NCBI GenBank assembly: GCA_045634005.1
Contig: JAZQZL010000003.1
Coordinates: 1-64,000, forward strand
DNA from: Flemingiibacterium sp045634005
Lineage (GTDB): Bacteria; Bacillota; Clostridia; Oscillospirales; CAG-272
Length of the DNA: 64,000 bases
Reading direction: 5' to 3'
Under the pieces are notes generated by a model, which was given only the letters and a program-made list of their open reading frames with translations, was not told the DNA's origin and did not search any database. The position numbers and the translations under genes were made by a program. This document shows, piece by piece, positions 60,401 through 64,000 of the stretch (its first letter is position 1; every line of letters starts with the position of its first letter).

Positions 60401-62773
60401 AACGGTCTTGTTGCCGTTACCGTTGTCGTAGTCCTCATCAAAGGTAAAGCCATCGTAATCGTTGGGCGCTGCAGTTACCTGATCGCCCGTAGCTCCCGAA
60501 AGATTTTCGGTATCCTCAAGAGTGAACGTACCGTCAAGATTTTCGATATAGTGCTCTACCTTGTATGCGGTATCTGTGCCCGGAACGTAGCGTCCGAGAA
60601 GAACAACGTCGTGATCGGGCATCGAGAACTCGGTAAGATTACCCGTACCGAGTGCCTCATCCTGCGGATACCAACCAATGAAGGTGTATCCGGCAATCTC
60701 AAGCTCGCTCGGATAATTAACAGTTACGGTATCGCCGTAGGGCACATCAACGTGTGCATCGGGAAGGCTTGCCTCATCGTAAACCTGAAGTCCTACAAAC
60801 TGATAAGTCACGTTGTAGGTATTGCGAGTGAAGTCGCCAACGATCAATACGTCACCAGAAGGCATCGTAAATTCGCCGTTTGCAATATCAGCGTCGTCGG
60901 TAGACCAGCCGCTGAAGGTATAGCCCGCCTTGACAGGTGCGGTAATGAGTGTATGCTCACTTCCGGGTAAGCGGTAATAGGTCGCATATTCTTCGCCTGC
61001 AACCTCGTATATTACTTCTTTAAGCTCAACAACAGGCGAATTAACTCTTGCTACTACGGTAGTACCGCTCATAACCTCGGCTGTACCGTAATTTGTTTCA
61101 ACAAATCCGTTATTTGCTTCAATCTCATCAGCGTGAGCGTCTATAGTTGCATAGTCGGGTGTCACGTTGAGAGTGAGAATAAGCATCTTTCCGTAGAAAT
61201 CTGCGCCACCTACCGAACGCGGCTCGGTAGATACGTAGTTTGCGTCAAAATCAAAGCCCTCAACCGTAACGGTGTTGCCGGAAACGGTAGGTCTGAGGTC
61301 AGACGCTACTGCAGGTGACCAGGTTCCGTCCGCGAGCTTCTCTGATGTAGCAACGGAAATGCTGTTCGTACCGTTCGGAATAGTAAAGAACTCCGAAACA
61401 GCGTCTACGAGTGTCGTTTCCTCGCCGAGGGTAATAGTCGGCTCCGCGAGCTCCGCGCTGATCTCATCAAAAATCATCGCAAGGCTGTGAGAGGTATCGG
61501 GAGTGAGATAATATCCATTATCGGGAGTACCGGTTCCTGCGGTAATATTTCCGCTGCTTTCGCTGTAGGAAGCACTCGGGTAGTTACTCGAGAGATAGTG
61601 CATGAACTTGTTGGAATTGCTACTGCCGAGCTGTGTGCCGTCAGCGCCTTCCTCAACGCCTATCGTATAAACCTTAATGTTATCATCCTTAAGGACCTTC
61701 GCGTAGTTTATAGCCGCACCGGCAACGCTCGCCTGATAGCTGCTACTGTGTGTAGGTGCACCATCGGTGAATACTATAACCACCTTATTTCTGCCCTGTG
61801 TAGCCTCGGTCTGCTCGTGCGATGCAAAGAGAAGGTCTGCAAGGTACATACCGTAGTCAACTGCGGTAGCTCCGCCGGGATCAAGCGCGTCCATAGCGGA
61901 AATAAGCGTTGTCTTGCCTGCGGCATCAACAGTCGTAAAGTCCTTAACAACCTGTGTATAGTTGTAACCGCTTCTGTTCTTATCGTCGCCCTCTGCAAGA
62001 AGATTGTTGTCGTCATAGTAGTCGTTCGATGCGAACTTAATAATCGAAATGCGGTGCATCATAGACTCGTCGCTACCAAAGGCAGCGTTGTACTCCGCGG
62101 TAGCCGAGATAAACTCGTCAACAGCCGCCTTGAGAAGATCTATCTTCGCGCCGCCCGCATTGGTTACGACAGTAGTTTGCGCATAAAGCTGTACTACGTC
62201 GTAATTCTCCGAGCGTGTGACGTTCGGGGTAAGTCCCGCTTCAAGCTCGGGATAAACGTAAGTACGGTTATTGCGGCTACCGTAGTAGTAATAGCGGTAT
62301 CCGTTGCCATCGTACCCTACGCTGGTTACGCTGGTGTACGAGCCGTTGGCATTTTTGATATAGAGCGTACCGTTAGAAGAAACGTTGTAATATACTCTGT
62401 TGCCAAAACGCGTTTCTTCTGCGTATACGGCAGTATACGAGGTTTCAACGGTATCGCTGAGCGTATCGTCCATACTTCCGGACATATCGAGTACAAGTGC
62501 AATATCCGTAGGTACTGCCGCCTCTACTCTGCTGACTCTTCCCGTTGTATGTGCCTGAACAACAATGTCAACGGTACCGTCCGGCATTCCGTTAACAAGG
62601 TGCGGCTGTGCATACTTGGCAAGAATTATGCCATCGCCCTGATTGTCGTTCATCAGTACGGGAGTTTCCGGAAATGCAGAAACTGTAACCGCCGATACGG
62701 GGATAACCGATACCGGAATGAACGATACAACCATAAGCACGGATAAAACGAGTGCCATAAGTCTTTTCTTCAT
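57419..62773 (-). CDS. Giant secreted VWA-domain surface protein with MucBP/InlB-type repeats
   Basis: 1784 residues. Signal peptide (1-28), a von Willebrand A domain (about 85-450) with MIDAS residues in LVLDMSGSMDD, conserved TDGAPTHSS and IGVEEGADG segments, a beta-domain, then about nine units with a GYTFxGW core and an intervening VEHYxEN/LYYDR half (MucBP/listeria-repeat like). A C-terminal LTISKTLV start of a prealbumin-like domain breaks at the in-frame TAA. AAAGGAG precedes the ATG. Probably an adhesin. The C-terminal SLH anchor lies beyond the stop at 56486-57418. Confidence 0.82.
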   Translation of the reverse strand: MKKRLMALVLSVLMVVSFIPVSVIPVSAVTVSAFPETPVLMNDNQGDGIILAKYAQPHLVNGMPDGTVDIVVQAHTTGRVSRVEAAVPTDIALVLDMSGSMDDTLSDTVETSYTAVYAEETRFGNRVYYNVSSNGTLYIKNANGSYTSVTSVGYDGNGYRYYYYGSRNNRTYVYPELEAGLTPNVTRSENYDVVQLYAQTTVVTNAGGAKIDLLKAAVDEFISATAEYNAAFGSDESMMHRISIIKFASNDYYDDNNLLAEGDDKNRSGYNYTQVVKDFTTVDAAGKTTLISAMDALDPGGATAVDYGMYLADLLFASHEQTEATQGRNKVVIVFTDGAPTHSSSYQASVAGAAINYAKVLKDDNIKVYTIGVEEGADGTQLGSSNSNKFMHYLSSNYPSASYSESSGNITAGTGTPDNGYYLTPDTSHSLAMIFDEISAELAEPTITLGEETTLVDAVSEFFTIPNGTNSISVATSEKLADGTWSPAVASDLRPTVSGNTVTVEGFDFDANYVSTEPRSVGGADFYGKMLILTLNVTPDYATIDAHADEIEANNGFVETNYGTAEVMSGTTVVARVNSPVVELKEVIYEVAGEEYATYYRLPGSEHTLITAPVKAGYTFSGWSTDDADIANGEFTMPSGDVLIVGDFTRNTYNVTYQFVGLQVYDEASLPDAHVDVPYGDTVTVNYPSELEIAGYTFIGWYPQDEALGTGNLTEFSMPDHDVVLLGRYVPGTDTAYKVEHYIENLDGTFTLEDTENLSGATGDQVTAAPNDYDGFTFDEDYDNGNGNKTVVSGAIAADGSLTLTLYYTRNEYTLTYEYVGTVPAKASPTAARLDEYFDTFKYGETVTVNPDASAAGYIFTGWYSLGGTVTADTASFAMPAHDVTLHGYFSARTDLEYSVEHYFQNANNNRYTLDESKTEVFRNATVGQDVEALPLNVQGYTVNYTKSYLEETITGSSEVILEVYYDRIKYTVTYAYEGNVPADADPAQSGLASLGGTYKWGQTVPAPTAAPTASGYDFHGWYFNGSRDIITGSFVMPQSDVLILGHFDPTTGLEYYVEHYFENANGEYELNSQYTETFKGDEGQDVTATSIDVAGYTYNAGESTASGTVPSSHEAPLVLKLYYDYASYTVTYSYEGMVPAGASGLPTTESYEYKSPVTVATDASAPGYTFKGWYRNNDGTKTEIDSFEMPAHNVELVGRFVANTDTPYKVEHYLETTVDGVYESTPYKTDSLTGPTGTQVTATPIGVAGYTYNQTESAATRTGVIAGDGSTVLKLYYDRNTYTVTYVYTTAPAGAVLPVDNTAYAHGTTVTVMAADEIDGYTFSGWSAQNVTVNGGEFTMPQSNVIFTGAYTADAATYKVEHWVESGNTYVLHGISDVRTGVTDQRVTATNHIIHGYTYSADVTEGNIPAGSGIAFANAEKTVLGGTVNADGTLTLKFYYTANEYNVTYVIESTLIPDGADVPQSAAYKFGADVDVHEGYTIAGYTFSGWTTDDATVANGEFTMPANDVVLTGSFTADTVNYKIKYWQQVLEGTGTKEHNGKYYDEVIRDEETLSAVTGHYVSAYPDYIKTYEGFVSSPSDNDEYFGYVKGDGSLVLNLYYDRLTYNVTYVYTGIDPEGIVIPDGLTGVMYGATVTIADKLDDYDGFAFNGWHSNEVNVTGAATFTMPARDVVLYGQHDGVYEVRYYVDGVLYETYEVIPGAVHDIIEDPTGSGTFQGWDDPINVKMDAAFIAADDNFIMPWSDVEIYGEFKDNNIVIPVIPRGTLTISKTLVAPDDADAPTE
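57510..61010 (-). repeat. Tandem coding repeats of the surface protein
   Basis: About nine divergent units, seen as the recurring cores GYTFSGW/GYTFIGW/GYIFTGW/GYDFHGW/GYTFKGW and paired MP-DV-L-G-F strands, with VEHYxEN-type partners in most. Units are roughly 110-150 codons and vary enough that slippage is unlikely. Bounds are approximate. Confidence 0.7.
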
Positions 62774-62889
62774 AGGTGTATATCTCCTTTCACGCGTCGG
62801 GCGGACTCGTTATGAAAAGCCACCTTAAGCGTGTAATATATTCTCAGCAGCGTGTGTTTTTTCAAAACAGTGTCTACTGGGTCAATTTA

Positions 62890-62919
62890 ATTATACCACC
62901 AAAATCCGTTTACTGTCAA
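62890..62919 (-). promoter_or_regulatory. Sigma-A promoter of the surface protein gene
   Basis: On the minus strand, TTGACA (62919-62914), 18 bp, TATAAT (62895-62890). The gap 62774-63127 (354 bases) holds this promoter, a leader of about 110 nt and the terminator at 63082-63115; the rest is AT-rich with nothing recognisable. Confidence 0.7.
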
Positions 62920-63081
62920 CATAATATAATATATTCCACCTTTTTGCATTATCTTCTCCAATTTAAACAAATAATACCCCATCGTTATATGTGTTCTGCA
63001 TATCATATTGTGCTGAAATGTCGAAAAATGCGCTTAAAACCTGATGTTTTTACAACTCATCTTTAATTTTTCCTCGCAAAT

Positions 63082-63115
63082 TAAAAGAAAAAAGCACCGA
63101 TTGCTCGGTGCTTTT
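63082..63115 (-). terminator. Rho-independent terminator of the partial gene
   Basis: AAAAGCACCGA with TCGGTGCTTTT (63090-63100, 63105-63115); on the minus strand the T-tract continues to about 63082. Confidence 0.85.
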
Positions 63116-63127
63116 CGTTTTAGAATA

Positions 63128-64000
63128 TTACTTTCCGTATTTTTCGAGTAAATAATCGCAGTTTACGACCTTCTCGCAGATACCGAATCGGCTGAAGTAG
63201 TAGTGGTTTGCCGCCTCAAATCCGATTGCAGGATTCTTATTCATAAGAGCGAGCATATTGACAGCGTTTTCACGTTCGTCGAGAACGATATCGTAAAGCT
63301 CCTTGTTCGTGCCGCCGTTATCTCGAAGGCTTACGAATTTCGAGAGATTAAGCGACGATCTGAAGAGGCTGTAGCCTGCCTCTGCCATTACCCTCAGCTC
63401 CTCATTATCGTCATTTTCGATGAGAGCAAGTCCCTCTTTCCACTTCGTGCAAAGCTTTGTAAGCTGATCTATATATACGTCCTCCGGATAGAACTTCGTA
63501 GCACCGCGCTCTGCACCGCGCCAACGGGTAAGATCGTCGTAGGCATAGCAGGTCATAGTGGCACGGTAGCCCGTAGGCTCCTCATAGAACAGTGTAGACG
63601 GGCCGGAATTCTGCGGGCCGAAATACGCAACGTTGAGGCTGGACGGGAATTCGGAAAACGCCTCAGAAAACAGCTTTGTAGCTTTTACCATATTATCGCT
63701 GATCGTGGGGATCTTCGCATTCTCAAAGAAATACTTGCAAGCGTAGAGAAGGTTCATCGAGGGATATCCGCCAAGCGTCCAGGAAAGCTGAACGTGGTTT
63801 ACGCCAGCGTCGCGAAGGCCTGACATCATCTTGTCAACCTTATCAAAAACGGGCAGCGCGGGAACGGTCGAGCACTCCCAAGTATTGTTGATCTGCACCT
63901 TTGCGGCAGTTTCAAGACCTCTCTGTTGTGCACGCTTCCACATTGCGAGCGATCTCTCGCCGGGACCGATAATATTAAGCGAATAGTCTGCGAGTGTACG
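63128..64000 (-). CDS. C-terminal part of an unrecognised protein, cut by the window end
   Basis: 290 residues are visible; the frame is open to the window edge (RTLADYSLNIIGPGERS precedes the first Met at 63943), so the true start lies outside. I do not recognise it with confidence. The segments VQINNTWECSTVPALPVFD, VNHVQLSWTLGGYPS, the long C-terminal helical part and the FEAANHYYFSRFG end suggest an alpha/beta barrel edge followed by helices, as in some uncharacterised glycosidase-like proteins (DUF4838 or GH20-related). No C-terminal membrane segment. Treat as hypothetical. Confidence 0.55.
   Translation of the reverse strand, partial: RTLADYSLNIIGPGERSLAMWKRAQQRGLETAAKVQINNTWECSTVPALPVFDKVDKMMSGLRDAGVNHVQLSWTLGGYPSMNLLYACKYFFENAKIPTISDNMVKATKLFSEAFSEFPSSLNVAYFGPQNSGPSTLFYEEPTGYRATMTCYAYDDLTRWRGAERGATKFYPEDVYIDQLTKLCTKWKEGLALIENDDNEELRVMAEAGYSLFRSSLNLSKFVSLRDNGGTNKELYDIVLDERENAVNMLALMNKNPAIGFEAANHYYFSRFGICEKVVNCDYLLEKYGK

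Noticed and set aside
56495..61000. Very long plus-strand open frames (over 1000 and 450 codons) opposite the giant surface protein
   Set aside because: They lie antisense to a coherent signal-peptide/VWA/repeat protein, have no recognisable domains or SD, and arise from its codon bias and repeats.
1..64000. CRISPR arrays, prophage, insertion sequences, tRNA or rRNA genes
   Set aside because: No regularly spaced direct repeats, integrase/transposase or phage genes, cloverleaf or rRNA sequence was seen.

Overview
The window looks like a chromosomal segment of an anaerobic, spore-forming Bacillota, most likely class Clostridia (Oscillospirales or Christensenellales type, gut-associated). The reasons are a SleB-type cortex hydrolase, an anaerobic ribonucleotide reductase activase, a YajC/TIGR04086 pair, tandem Spo0A-like boxes, strong AGGAGG ribosome-binding sites and many textbook sigma-A promoters (TTGACA/TTGCAA, 17 bp, TATAAT, often with an extended TGN). 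Base composition is close to balanced. I see no phage, insertion sequence, CRISPR array, tRNA or rRNA.

Layout. 1-7.5 kb: a GDSL/SGNH hydrolase, then a leftward run of a large membrane-anchored DUF5722-like protein, nrdG, purM, a ribokinase-like gene and ruvX. 7.6-15.8 kb: homoserine O-acetyltransferase, a helical-bundle protein, TIGR04086/yajC, a CPBP protease, a methyltransferase, a YdcF-type protein and a second DUF5722-like protein. 15.9-24 kb: rplS; an operon of a small membrane protein, a pseudouridine synthase, tex and a metallo-beta-lactamase protein; proS; a sleB-like gene; and two tandem paralogous 76-residue genes behind Spo0A-like boxes. 24-33.5 kb: an AraC regulator, uvrB-uvrA, and an ECF sigma factor coupled to a large membrane-anchored partner. 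33.6-40.5 kb: lysC, an amidohydrolase and an FkbM methyltransferase; a VanY-type carboxypeptidase and a sugar isomerase-like protein; and a NusG-II/Gx-transporter pair.

40.6-49.8 kb is a sugar-acid or polysaccharide catabolic locus. It has two Gfo/Idh/MocA oxidoreductases, a TetR regulator, an SDR-like epimerase and a DHDPS-family aldolase, and, convergently, a heparinase II/III-like lyase, a hexapeptide acetyltransferase and an M20 amidohydrolase. Closely similar palindromes lie in the promoter of the epimerase operon and upstream of the amidohydrolase promoter. This suggests that one TetR protein coordinates both operons.

49.9-64 kb: an orphan OmpR-type regulator followed by glnA, an intracellular GH28-like protein, trxB, an mtnA-class II aldolase pair fitting 5-deoxypentose salvage (the DHAP shunt), and a giant VWA/repeat surface protein. 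Its S-layer anchor is separated from the rest by one in-frame TAA codon. The window ends inside an unrecognised gene.

The items most worth follow-up are the TetR two-operator polysaccharide locus, the ECF sigma/IseA-like repeat protein pair, the in-frame stop in the surface protein, and the Spo0A-box tandem genes. All assignments come from reading the sequence; no database search was run.
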